A stretch of 64,000 bases of DNA, taken from Piscinibacter gummiphilus (GTDB lineage: Bacteria; Pseudomonadota; Gammaproteobacteria; Burkholderiales; Burkholderiaceae_C). The notes beneath the pieces were generated by a model. That model ran no database searches. It was not told the origin of the DNA and saw only the letters and a list, made by a program, of their open reading frames with translations. Position numbers and translations under genes: made by a program. Shown here one piece after another: positions 54,102-64,000 of the stretch. The stretch covers positions 2,219,001 through 2,283,000 of the forward strand of contig NZ_CP136336.1 of NCBI RefSeq assembly GCF_032681285.1. The letters run 5' to 3'. Every line of letters begins with the position of its first letter. The first letter of the stretch is position 1.

Positions 54102-55193
54102 ATGAACAGCCTGACCATCGCGCTGGCCGGCCTCGGGGGTGTGGTGCTGGCCGGGGTGGTGGCGCATGGCGCGTGGCAGGCCCGCAAGGCCGGCCCGAAG
54201 CGCGCCGAACAGCCGGCACCCGAGCCCCGCGAGCGCCAGGCGCCGCGCGACCTGATCGAGCCGGTGTTGGGCGATCTCCCCGCCGAGCCTGTGCTGCAGG
54301 ACGCTGCGCCGGTCCTGCTCGACGACGACAAACCTGTGTCGCCCCTTCCGATCGCCGCGGTGCGACGTGCCACCCCGCGCATCGATGCGTTGGTCGACGC
54401 GATCGTGACGCTCACGCTCGAATCCCCCGTGACCGGCGAACTCGTGCTGGCGCATCAGCCCACCACCCGCCGCGCCGGCAGCAAGCCCTTTCTCATCGAA
54501 GGCCTGAACACCGAGACCGGCGAATGGGAAGCCCCGCTGCCCGGCCGCCACTACGGCGAGTTGCAGGCCGGTGTGCAATTGGCCAACCGCACAGGCGCGT
54601 TGAACGAGATCGAATACTCGGAGTTCGTGCAGAAGATCCAGCCGATGGCCGACGCCATCGGCGCGATGGTCGATTTCCCCGACATGCTCGACGTCGCCTC
54701 GCGCGCCAAGGAACTCGACGCCTTCGCCGGCCAGCACGACGCGCAACTCGCCGTGCACCTGCAAGCCCGCTCGGTCGCCTGGAGCGTGGGCTACATCCAG
54801 CAGCACGCCGCCCGCCACGGCTTCGTGCCCGGCATGGTGCCCGGCCGCCTGGTGATGCCGTCGAAGGAGGAGGGTGCGCCTCCCATCCTCACGCTGACCT
54901 TCGATGCGCAGGCCGCGTTGGCCGACGACCCCAATCAGGCCGCGGTGCGCGACGTGACGCTGAGCTTCGACGTGCCGCAGACCGAAGCCAAGGCCGAGCC
55001 CTTCATCGCCTGGCAGGCGAGTGCCCAGGCGCTCTCGCTGGGCATGGATGCGGCCATCGTCGATGACAACGGTCAGCCGCTGAGCCCTGCGGGGTTTGCC
55101 GCGATCGGGGCGGAGCTGGGCAAGTTGTACGAGGCGCTGGAGGCGCGCGACATCGCGGCGGGGTCGATGGTGGCGCGCAGGCTCTTCAGCTGA
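54102..55193 (+). CDS. zipA: Cell division protein ZipA
   Basis: Membrane-anchored divisome protein that tethers FtsZ. The 363-residue protein starts with a membrane helix (MNSLTIALAGLGGVVLAGVVAHG) followed by a Pro/Ala/Glu-rich linker (about 30-100). The C-terminal FtsZ-binding domain spans about 230-360 and includes LDVASRAKELDAFAGQHDAQL and ALSLGMDAAIVDDNGQPL. Sequence identity within ZipA is low, so the call rests on this layout and on the smc-zipA-ligA order. ATG at 54102 is 4 bp after smc. Confidence 0.88.
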   Translation: MNSLTIALAGLGGVVLAGVVAHGAWQARKAGPKRAEQPAPEPRERQAPRDLIEPVLGDLPAEPVLQDAAPVLLDDDKPVSPLPIAAVRRATPRIDALVDAIVTLTLESPVTGELVLAHQPTTRRAGSKPFLIEGLNTETGEWEAPLPGRHYGELQAGVQLANRTGALNEIEYSEFVQKIQPMADAIGAMVDFPDMLDVASRAKELDAFAGQHDAQLAVHLQARSVAWSVGYIQQHAARHGFVPGMVPGRLVMPSKEEGAPPILTLTFDAQAALADDPNQAAVRDVTLSFDVPQTEAKAEPFIAWQASAQALSLGMDAAIVDDNGQPLSPAGFAAIGAELGKLYEALEARDIAAGSMVARRLFS

Positions 55194-55262
55194 CAGACAA
55201 ACGTCGCACGACCCGCGGCCTGGGCGATGCGAATCACGAGCGAGTGGCCACGGAGGAGGAAC

Positions 55263-55685
55263 ATGAAGAAGGTTTTCGTCATCGCGATGCTCAGCTGGGC
55301 CCTGGGCGGCTGCGCCACGCAGTACGGCAGCTCAGGTTTCACCGGCGGCCACACCGACCGCGCTGGCCCTGGCAAGCTGCAGAAGGTCGACTTCAACGGC
55401 AATGGCTACATCACGTCGGAACTGGTCCAGAAGTACGCCTTGTACCGTTGCGCCGAGCTGGCCAAACAGAAGGGCAAGCAGCACTTCATCATCTACGACA
55501 GCCTGTTCGCAGCGGCGCTTGACCGCCCGTCGGCCCTGCCTCGCGTGGGCACGCTGGGCAACAAGCCGAGCGCCACGGCCTTCATGCTCCTGCTGGATGA
55601 ACCTCGCAGCGGCTCCAAGCAGGCGCAGGCAGTGATCGACGAGATCGATCCCGTCATCAAGGCCAACAACCCGACCCAGCGCTGA
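55263..55685 (+). CDS. Small lipoprotein, CC0125/CC1285 family
   Basis: A 140-residue lipoprotein. The signal peptide MKKVFVIAMLSWALGGCATQ ends in the lipobox LGGC (Cys17). The mature region YGSSGFTGGHTD, VDFNGNGYITSELVQKYALYRCAELAKQKGKQHFIIYDS is the pattern of CC0125/CC1285-family lipoproteins. No function is known for that family. A GGAGGA ribosome-binding site precedes the ATG. It lies 69 bp after zipA and 10 bp before another lipoprotein gene, interrupting the usual zipA-ligA adjacency. Confidence 0.85.
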   Translation: MKKVFVIAMLSWALGGCATQYGSSGFTGGHTDRAGPGKLQKVDFNGNGYITSELVQKYALYRCAELAKQKGKQHFIIYDSLFAAALDRPSALPRVGTLGNKPSATAFMLLLDEPRSGSKQAQAVIDEIDPVIKANNPTQR

Positions 55686-55695
55686 GGAGTACGAG

Positions 55696-56172
55696 ATGAT
55701 GATGAAGATCTGCCTGTGGGTGGCGGCGGGTGTGGCGATGTCGATGGCGGCCGGCTGCGCGGTGATGCCGTACCAGCCCGCAGCAAATGAGCCGATGGCG
55801 TCGGTGAAGTACTTCGGCTGGGGATCCCCGCGCATATGCAAGGGCGGCAAGATGTACAGCCTGTCGAGTGTCGGGAATTCCGACGTGTACCAAGTGCCGG
55901 TGGGCCAGCCCATCGCATTCGGCGCGAACCTGCAATCGGGCGGCTACAACGTCACGTACTTCTGCAACCCCTGGCTTGGTTTCACGCCGGAAGCCAACCG
56001 CACCTATGTGGCAAATGCAGGCCTCGCGGCAGCGGGCCGATGCTTCATCGAGCTGGTGCGCGAAGACAACTCGCGAGAGACTGGTGTCGCCGTCGAACCG
56101 ACTCTTGCACGCGCTCCTTCCTGCACGGCGCCGCCGCCCGCAGCGTCTGCAGCCGCGTCGGCGCCGCGCTGA
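55696..56172 (+). CDS. Small lipoprotein of unknown function
   Basis: A 158-residue protein with signal peptide and lipobox AAGC (Cys about 21) in MSMAAGCAVMPYQPAANEP. The mature part contains four further cysteines, ICKGGKMY, VTYFCNPW, GRCFIEL and APSCTAPP, and an Ala/Pro-rich C-terminal tail. I do not recognise a family. AGGAG lies before the cluster of three Met codons, of which the first (55696) is used here. It follows the CC0125-type lipoprotein by 10 bp, so both are probably co-expressed at the cell envelope. Confidence 0.75.
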   Translation: MMMKICLWVAAGVAMSMAAGCAVMPYQPAANEPMASVKYFGWGSPRICKGGKMYSLSSVGNSDVYQVPVGQPIAFGANLQSGGYNVTYFCNPWLGFTPEANRTYVANAGLAAAGRCFIELVREDNSRETGVAVEPTLARAPSCTAPPPAASAAASAPR

Positions 56173-59039
<2,867 letters not shown>

Positions 59040-59043
<4 letters not shown>

Positions 59044-59939
59044 CGTGCAGCGGCGAGCAGCAGCGACAGCGTGCTGTCGAAGAGGCCAAACAGGTCTTTC
59101 GCCTGCTCATTGCCACCCACGGTGAACGGCAGCACCACGGCTGGGATGCGCGCCTGCTCCGACAGCCACTGCGCGGCTCGCGGGTCCTGGTAGGCCGCGC
59201 GCACCACGAGCTTCGCCGGCTGCTTGGCGAGCTGGGCCTTCAGCGCACCGAGGTGGCCGGCACTGGGCTCGAGCCCGGGTTTGGGCTCGAGCGTGCCGAC
59301 TTCGCGCAGGCCCAGCCAGTTCGACAGGTAGCTCATGTTCTTGTGGTGCACCACCACGCTGAGCCCCTTGAGCGGCGCGGCCTGCTGCTCCCACCGGCGC
59401 AGGGCGTCGGCCCAGCGGGCGGCGAAGGCGGCGTGACGCTCCTGGTAGACCCGTGCATTCGCCGCATCGAGCTGGGCCAGGCGCTCGGCGAGCGCCTTGG
59501 CCACGAGCGCGATGTTGCGCGGGTCCAGCTGGATGTGCGGGTTGCCGGCGGCGTGCACGTCGCCGTCGCTGCGGTCGAGCCGGGCCGGCACGTCGAGCGC
59601 GGTGACGAACCGGCCCGCTTCGAAGAAGCCTGCCGCGCCCGGCGCGACCTTGGCATTGCCCGACTGCTGCAACAGCACCGGCAGCCAGCCGGTTTCGAGT
59701 TCCATGCCGGTGCAGACCAGCAGGTCGGCGTTGCGCACGCGCGCGATCAGGCTCGGGCGTGCTTCGATGCGGTGCGGGTCTTGCAGCGCCGTCGTGGCCG
59801 ACGAGACCTGCAGTTGATCGCCGCCAAGTTCGGTGGCGAGGGCGGCCCACTCCGGTTCGCAGGCGACGACTTTCAGCGCAGCGTGCGCCTGCAGGCCGAA
59901 GCCCACCAGCGCCACGCACAGGAGGTGTCGAAGGTTCAT
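59040..59939 (-). CDS. Metal ABC transporter substrate-binding protein (ZnuA-like)
   Basis: Periplasmic cluster-9 metal-binding protein, 299 residues. The signal peptide is MNLRHLLCVALVGFGLQAHA. Metal-binding candidates are the His in DPHRIEARPSL (about residue 55), the His in NPHIQLDPRNI, the His in VVHHKNMSYL and a late acidic residue; these fit zinc or manganese. The His-rich loop of E. coli ZnuA is missing. It is coupled to the permease gene downstream by ATGA. The barrel-protein gene lies 12 bp upstream, suggesting a joint metal-uptake unit. Confidence 0.88.
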
Positions 59940-59951
59940 GGCGTGGCCCCC

Positions 59952-61202
59952 TCAGAACGTGTGCGCACCGTGAGCGCCGAGGCTCATGATGTACTGCAGG
60001 AAGACCTGGCGATCGGTGCCGTCGCCCCGGCTGCGGTCGGCGGCGAACTGCAGGCGCACGCGGCTGAACTCGGTGGGTGAGTAGTCGAGCATCACGGTGC
60101 TGCGCTCGGGCTTGGCCTTGATGAGCGACGGGAGGTCGGCCTCGGTGAGCGTGCCGTTGTCGACGAGGCCGATGCGTGCGTTGCCGGCGTCGAGCCGGTC
60201 GTAGCGCAGCCCCGCGCGCCAGCGCGGCATGAACTGATACACCGCCTGCGCGTACCAGCCGCTCTGCGTGTTGCGGTAGCTGTCGCTCAAGGGGCCACCG
60301 GCTTGCGAGGTGGTGTCGAAGTCGAGCGTGCCGCTCTCGCTGCGCCGGAAGTATTCGCCTTGCAGCTTGAAGCTGCGGCCGGTGGCGTTGCCTTGCGGGG
60401 CCCACTTGTAGACGGCGTCGAGCACCCAGGTGGTGCTGCGGCCGGTGAAGCTGTTGGTCACCGGGGTGCCCAGGCTGTCGCTGTCTTCGAAGGTGCGTTG
60501 GCTGGCCCGGTGGCGCAGCCACGAGATGCCGGTGCGCCAGCTCGAGCTGGCGCCAATGTCGTCGCCGGTGTGCGCCATCAGTGCGAACACGCCGGCGCCG
60601 TTGCGAGAGGTGTCGCTGCCGGGGAAGGTCCGGCCGGCGCCGACCTCGGCCGCGAGTTCGATGAAGCGGTCTGTCGGTGCGAGCCAGCGCAGCTGCAGGC
60701 CGTCGTTCTTCAGCGCGCCGCCGAAGAAGGCCTGGTAGGCGAGCGGTGCGTCGGTGAAGTCCCAGGTGTGGGCGTGCTGGCCGTTCAGGTAGCCGAAGGA
60801 CGAGAGGAAGCGGCCACCCTTGAGCGTGGCGCCGTTGAAGAGACCGGTGCGTTCGAACCAGGCTTCTTCCACCTCGACTTCGTTCTCGGGCGTGACGGCG
60901 GCGGTGAAGCGGCCGTTGAAGGTGGGGTCTATGGCGGCGCTCAGCGTGAGTTCCGATTCACCGAGCTGGAAGCTGCGGCCACCCGGGCCGATCTCGCCGC
61001 CGCTCGGGATGAAGCCCTGGAAGCGGTAGGTCTCGGGGTCGCGCGAGAGGTTGGCGTAGGTGCCGTTGAGGATGAGCGAGATCGCGGGGTTGAAGCTCGT
61101 CTCGGGGGTGGCGGCGGTCGAGGCGGTCGAGGCGGTTTGCGAGAAGGCGGGCAGGGTCGCGGCCAGGCAGGCGCCTGCGACCGCGGAGCGGATTGCGAAC
61201 AT
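59952..61202 (-). CDS. Outer-membrane beta-barrel protein of the metal-uptake cluster
   Basis: A 416-residue protein with a signal peptide (MFAIRSAVAGACLAATLPAF, cleavage near AFSQ). The mature part has many alternating amphipathic strands (for example FIELAAEVGAGRTF, SFKLQGEYFRRSESG, STVMLDYSPTEFSRVRLQFAAD) and ends QVFLQYIMSLGAHGAHTF with a terminal Phe, the C-terminal signature of outer-membrane barrels. I chose the ATG at 61202. It is likely a porin of about 16 strands. Its position next to ZnuA- and ZnuB-like genes suggests metal passage across the outer membrane. It has no TonB box or plug, so it is not ZnuD. Confidence 0.83.
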   Translation of the reverse strand: MFAIRSAVAGACLAATLPAFSQTASTASTAATPETSFNPAISLILNGTYANLSRDPETYRFQGFIPSGGEIGPGGRSFQLGESELTLSAAIDPTFNGRFTAAVTPENEVEVEEAWFERTGLFNGATLKGGRFLSSFGYLNGQHAHTWDFTDAPLAYQAFFGGALKNDGLQLRWLAPTDRFIELAAEVGAGRTFPGSDTSRNGAGVFALMAHTGDDIGASSSWRTGISWLRHRASQRTFEDSDSLGTPVTNSFTGRSTTWVLDAVYKWAPQGNATGRSFKLQGEYFRRSESGTLDFDTTSQAGGPLSDSYRNTQSGWYAQAVYQFMPRWRAGLRYDRLDAGNARIGLVDNGTLTEADLPSLIKAKPERSTVMLDYSPTEFSRVRLQFAADRSRGDGTDRQVFLQYIMSLGAHGAHTF

Positions 61203-61266
61203 GGAAAAGTCCTGTGTGACGGAAATGGAAATGCGCCGCTCGGTGTCGAGCGGGGCTTCGGTCAGA

Positions 61267-61590
61267 TCACAGGAAGACGGGCGGGGCGCGGGCCTGGAAG
61301 TGGGCTGGGGCACGCAGGGCGATCTGCGTGAGGGCGACTGACACGGGCGGCGGGGCCTGGGTGTCGAGGGTGGCCCAGGTGTGCTGTGCGGTGAGGGCTT
61401 GACCGAGGTGCGCGAAGAGCAGGCAGCTGTCGCAAACCTTCTCGGGCGCTTGCTGGCGCTCGTCTGCGCTTTTCGCGGCGGTGGCTGCAGGCGCCAGGTG
61501 AGACAGCGCGTGCACGAGCGACAGCTGCGGCGCCGCCACCACGGCCAGCGCCAGCCACCAGATTCGCCAGGAACGCAGAAGAGATCTCAC
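61267..61590 (-). CDS. Small membrane-associated protein, DUF2946-like
   Basis: A 107-residue protein starting at a GTG (VRSLLRSWRIWWLALAVVAAP). It has one hydrophobic N-terminal segment, then LSLVHALSHLAPAA, a CDSC pair in EKVCDSCLLFAHLGQAL and a C-terminal ARAPPVFL tail. These features recall DUF2946 proteins that often accompany metal-transport genes. No function is known. An ATG at 61710 would overlap the divergent esterase gene and is rejected. It lies 64 bp before the barrel-protein gene on the same strand. Confidence 0.6.
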   Translation of the reverse strand: MRSLLRSWRIWWLALAVVAAPQLSLVHALSHLAPAATAAKSADERQQAPEKVCDSCLLFAHLGQALTAQHTWATLDTQAPPPVSVALTQIALRAPAHFQARAPPVFL

Positions 61591-61695
61591 CGTACAGCCG
61601 GTTGCAAAGCCGGCGGGCGCCGGCAGGGGCCGAAAGCTAACACAGCCGCAGAATGCACGCAAAGCCGTGCGGGCCCACATCCAGGGAAGGACGCC

Positions 61696-63204
61696 ATGCA
61701 GCACACCCACTCAGCCTCCCGGCGCCTCACGGCGCTGTCGATCCTCGTGGCCGGCGTGTCGGCCTGCGGTGGTGGCGAGACCTCCGCCGCCACCAACCCC
61801 TGCACCAGCCTCGCCGGGCAGACCGTCGCGGGCGCCACCATCAGCCGCGCCACCGTGGTCGCGGCGAGTGGCGGCATCGGCGAATACTGCCGCGTCGAAG
61901 GCTCGGTGCGGGCGGGCTTCAACTTCGAAGTCCACCTGCCTACGCAATGGAACAACAAGCTCGTGCAGAACGGCGGTGGCGGCTGGGACGGCGTGCTGCA
62001 GCTCGTGCCGCAGGCCTCGATCTCGTCGTATGTGCGCGTGGCCTCGAATGGCGGCCACGTGGGCGACCCGCTCGATGCCTCGTGGGCGCTCAACAACGCA
62101 CAGGCGAAGAACGACTTCGGCTATCTGGCGCCGCATACCACGCTCGGCGTCGCCAAGGAGCTGGTGCGCCGCCGCTACGGGCGCGACGCGCAGCGCCACT
62201 ACTTCCAGGGCTGCTCCAACGGTGGCCGCGAGGCGCTGATCCAGGCGAGCCGCTACCCGGCCGACTACGACGGCATCCTCGCCATCATGCCGGCGGTGAG
62301 CTTCAGCGAGCTCTTCCAGGCCTTCATCCGCAACGCGCAGGCCTACAGCGCCCCGGGTGCGGCGATCAACGCGGCGAAGGCGCGCACCATCGCCAACGCC
62401 GTGGTGGCCCGATGCGACGCCAACGATGGCTTGCAGGACGGCATCGTCGGCCAGCCGTGGGCCTGCAACTTCGACCCCGGCGCACTGCAATGCACCGGCG
62501 CCGACAGCGACAGCTGCCTCACCGCCCCGCAGGTCGCCGCCGCGCGCACGATCTATTCCGAATACCGGCTGCCCAACGGCACGCTCGTTTACCCTGGCTG
62601 GAGCCCGGGGGGTGAAGACATCGGCTGGCCGGGCTGGATCGGCAACCCGCCTGCGCAGCCGCTCACCAACCAGTTTGCGTTTGCCGACGGCCTGGTGCGC
62701 TACTGGCTCGCCAACGATCCGAGCTACAACACGCTCGCGAACTTCTCGCCCGCCAACTTCCAGCCGCAGCTGGCCGCGGCGGCCGCGACGCTCGATGCGT
62801 CGCCCAACCTCAGCACCTTCTTCGCGCAAGGCCGCAAGCTCGTGCTCGTGCATGGCACGCACGACTGGGCCATCAGCTACAAGGGCTCGGTGAAGTACTT
62901 CGTGGAGGCCGGTGTCCTGTCGGGCGGAGACGCGGTGCGCGACGCCAACATGGAGCTCTTCCTGCTGCCCGGCGTGCAGCACTGCGGGGGTGGCGTGGGG
63001 CCGTTCTATGCCGACTACTTCGACGCCACGGTGCAGTGGGTCGAGGCGAATGCGCGGCCCTCGTCGCGCAACCTCGTCATCTTCGGCACCGATGCCAACG
63101 GGCAGATCAACCGCATGCGCCCGCTTTGCCGCTTCCCGACCTTTGCGCGCTACGTCGGCGGCAACCCCGCATTGGCCACGAGCTTCACCTGCTCGCTCTC
63201 CTGA
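61696..63204 (+). CDS. Tannase/feruloyl esterase family lipoprotein
   Basis: Exported alpha/beta hydrolase for plant phenolic esters, 502 residues. The N terminus [24 protein letters not shown] ends in the lipobox VSAC (Cys24). The catalytic Ser is in [11 protein letters not shown]; the Asp is in [11 protein letters not shown] and the His in [12 protein letters not shown] Cys pair flanking the active site (GCSNGG and QHCGGG) is characteristic of the tannase family. The lid domain lies about 240-350. It could be a feruloyl esterase, tannase or mono(hydroxyethyl)-terephthalate-type esterase. It fits xylan breakdown but is not in the xylose operon. def follows after 14 bp. Confidence 0.9.
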   Translation: MQHTHSASRRLTALSILVAGVSACGGGETSAATNPCTSLAGQTVAGATISRATVVAASGGIGEYCRVEGSVRAGFNFEVHLPTQWNNKLVQNGGGGWDGVLQLVPQASISSYVRVASNGGHVGDPLDASWALNNAQAKNDFGYLAPHTTLGVAKELVRRRYGRDAQRHYFQGCSNGGREALIQASRYPADYDGILAIMPAVSFSELFQAFIRNAQAYSAPGAAINAAKARTIANAVVARCDANDGLQDGIVGQPWACNFDPGALQCTGADSDSCLTAPQVAAARTIYSEYRLPNGTLVYPGWSPGGEDIGWPGWIGNPPAQPLTNQFAFADGLVRYWLANDPSYNTLANFSPANFQPQLAAAAATLDASPNLSTFFAQGRKLVLVHGTHDWAISYKGSVKYFVEAGVLSGGDAVRDANMELFLLPGVQHCGGGVGPFYADYFDATVQWVEANARPSSRNLVIFGTDANGQINRMRPLCRFPTFARYVGGNPALATSFTCSLS

Positions 63205-63218
63205 ACCAGAATGCCGGC

Positions 63219-63755
63219 ATGGCCATTCGAGAAATCCTGAAGATGGGCGACCCGCGCTTGCTGCGCGTCGCCAAGCCCGTGCAGCGCTTCGACACGCCCG
63301 AACTGCACACGCTCATCGCCGACATGTTCGACACCATGCACGCCGCCAACGGGGCGGGCCTGGCTGCGCCGCAGATCGGCGTCGACCTGGCACTCGTGAT
63401 CTTCGGCTTCAAGAAGAACGACCGTTACCCCGACGCGCCGCCCGTGCCCGAGACGGTGCTGCTCAACCCGCAGATCACGCCGCTGTCCGACGACGAGGAA
63501 GAGGGCTGGGAAGGCTGCCTCTCGGTGCCGGGCATGCGCGGCGTGGTGCCGCGTTTCGCGCGCATCCGATACACCGGCTTCGGCCCGAAGGGCGAGGGCA
63601 TCGACCGCGAGGCCGACGGGTTCCATGCCCGCGTGGTGCAGCACGAATGCGATCACCTCATCGGCAAGCTTTACCCGATGCGGATGCGCGATTTCAGCCG
63701 TTTTGGCTTCACGAGCGTGCTCTTTCCCGAGCTCGACCCGGCCGAAGACGACTGA
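63219..63755 (+). CDS. def: Peptide deformylase
   Basis: Metalloenzyme that removes the N-formyl group from nascent proteins. The 178-residue protein has the three motifs [10 protein letters not shown] (45-54), EGCLSVPG with metal ligand Cys100 and QHECDHLIG with ligands His142 and His146 and catalytic Glu143. It starts [15 protein letters not shown]. The usual partner fmt (methionyl-tRNA formyltransferase) is not next to it, so this may be a second deformylase gene of the organism. It lies 14 bp after the esterase gene. Confidence 0.96.
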   Translation: MAIREILKMGDPRLLRVAKPVQRFDTPELHTLIADMFDTMHAANGAGLAAPQIGVDLALVIFGFKKNDRYPDAPPVPETVLLNPQITPLSDDEEEGWEGCLSVPGMRGVVPRFARIRYTGFGPKGEGIDREADGFHARVVQHECDHLIGKLYPMRMRDFSRFGFTSVLFPELDPAEDD

Positions 63756-63803
63756 CCCCCCGCTTCGGGCCTCTCGATTGCGAAGAAACGTTTCTGTGGT
63801 CAG

Positions 63804-63825
63804 CGCAGGGCACTTCCCCTGCGTT
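63804..63825 (+). terminator. Possible intrinsic terminator after def
   Basis: A 7-bp stem CGCAGGG / CCCTGCG with loop CACTTC is followed by TT. It lies about 50 bp after the def stop. The T tract is short, so efficiency is uncertain. Confidence 0.35.
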
Positions 63826-63872
63826 GAACCGGAACCGCGGCTGTTGACAGCGCTCGAATGCGAGACATGCCC

Positions 63873-64000
63873 ATGAAACCGACTTCCTCCGCTTCTTCCC
63901 GCCACCTGGTGGCATGGCCCCATTGGCTGGCCCTGTGGTTCGGCCTGGCGCTGCTGAGCCTGCTGGCGCTGCCCATCCAGGCGGCCGAGGCCGACCCGCC
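63873..64000 (+). CDS. Exported protein, 3' partial
   Basis: An open frame runs from the ATG at 63873 (a second in-frame ATG is at 63867) to the window edge. Its 42 residues are a textbook signal peptide: a basic start, a hydrophobic core (WLALWFGLALLSLLALP) and a likely cleavage site at IQAAEAD. Nothing of the mature protein is visible, so no function can be given. TTGACA at 63844 could be a -35 box, but no -10 follows at the right distance. Confidence 0.55.
   Translation, partial: MKPTSSASSRHLVAWPHWLALWFGLALLSLLALPIQAAEADP

Noticed and set aside
61591..61710. N-terminal extension of the DUF2946-like protein to an ATG at 61710
   Set aside because: It would overlap the start of the divergent esterase gene, and its residues do not resemble a signal or membrane segment.

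Overview
The window is about 64 kb of very GC-rich, tightly packed bacterial chromosome. Gene content points to a free-living betaproteobacterium of the order Burkholderiales, probably the Sphaerotilaceae/Rhizobacter-Leptothrix-Rubrivivax group. Pointers are the smc-zipA-ligA neighbourhood, the dapC-dapD-pilU-dapE-prmB run, a proteobacterial LexA box (CTG-N10-CAG), and xylose and maltose ABC operons. The taxon is inferred from gene order and base composition; no rRNA gene is present. I found no tRNA, CRISPR array, insertion sequence or prophage.

Layout. 1-3.7 kb: three two-component proteins (a hybrid kinase cut by the window edge, a receiver-kinase and a lone receiver). 3.8-6.6 kb: rlmB, a sirtuin, upp and a small exported DUF302-like protein. 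6.6-16.8 kb (minus strand): a xylan/xylose operon led by a ROK regulator (xylF, xylH, a half-length xylG-like ATPase, an extra CUT1-type binding protein, xylB, xylA, a GH43 xylosidase). 16.9-17.8 kb: a methyltransferase. 17.9-27.2 kb (minus strand): an alpha-glucan operon (LacI-type regulator, GH13 glucosidase, malK, malE, malF, malG, exported GH13 amylase). 27.4-34.4 kb: aldo/keto reductase, MFS exporter, 2-hydroxyacid dehydrogenase, DUF1993 protein, LysE-type exporter, penicillin-acylase-family protein. 34.4-34.7 kb: an unusual intergenic region with two structured repeats. 34.7-37.7 kb: Cdd1-like HhH protein, lexA, asparaginase, ohr and ohrR. 37.8-43.9 kb: a chemoreceptor with a FliA-like promoter, an ABC-F protein, a Cys/Met-metabolism PLP enzyme and prmB. 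43.9-49.3 kb: the lysine/diaminopimelate operon with pilU inside it, headed by a DUF72 gene. 49.4-58.3 kb: CAP protein, queF, smc, zipA, two small lipoproteins, ligA. 58.3-61.6 kb: a zinc/manganese-type ABC permease and binding protein with an outer-membrane barrel protein. 61.7-64 kb: a tannase-family esterase, def and the start of an exported protein.

How it works together. The two sugar operons are self-contained routes. Pentose: xylosidase releases xylose, XylFGH-type import, then XylA and XylB feed the pentose phosphate pathway. Alpha-glucan: an exported amylase makes maltodextrins, MalEFGK imports them, and a cytoplasmic glucosidase cleaves them. Each has its regulator upstream.

The most interesting feature is at 34399-34666. 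Seven other convergent gene pairs in the window are separated by -12 to +19 bp, but this pair has 313 bp. The gap holds two inverted copies of a 109-113-bp element. Each has a long outer stem, an 11-bp inner hairpin and two strictly conserved single-stranded segments. The outer stems differ completely in sequence between copies yet each still pairs, and the inner stems differ by compensatory base-pair changes. This looks like a conserved RNA (or single-stranded DNA) fold, and I know of no named family that matches it.
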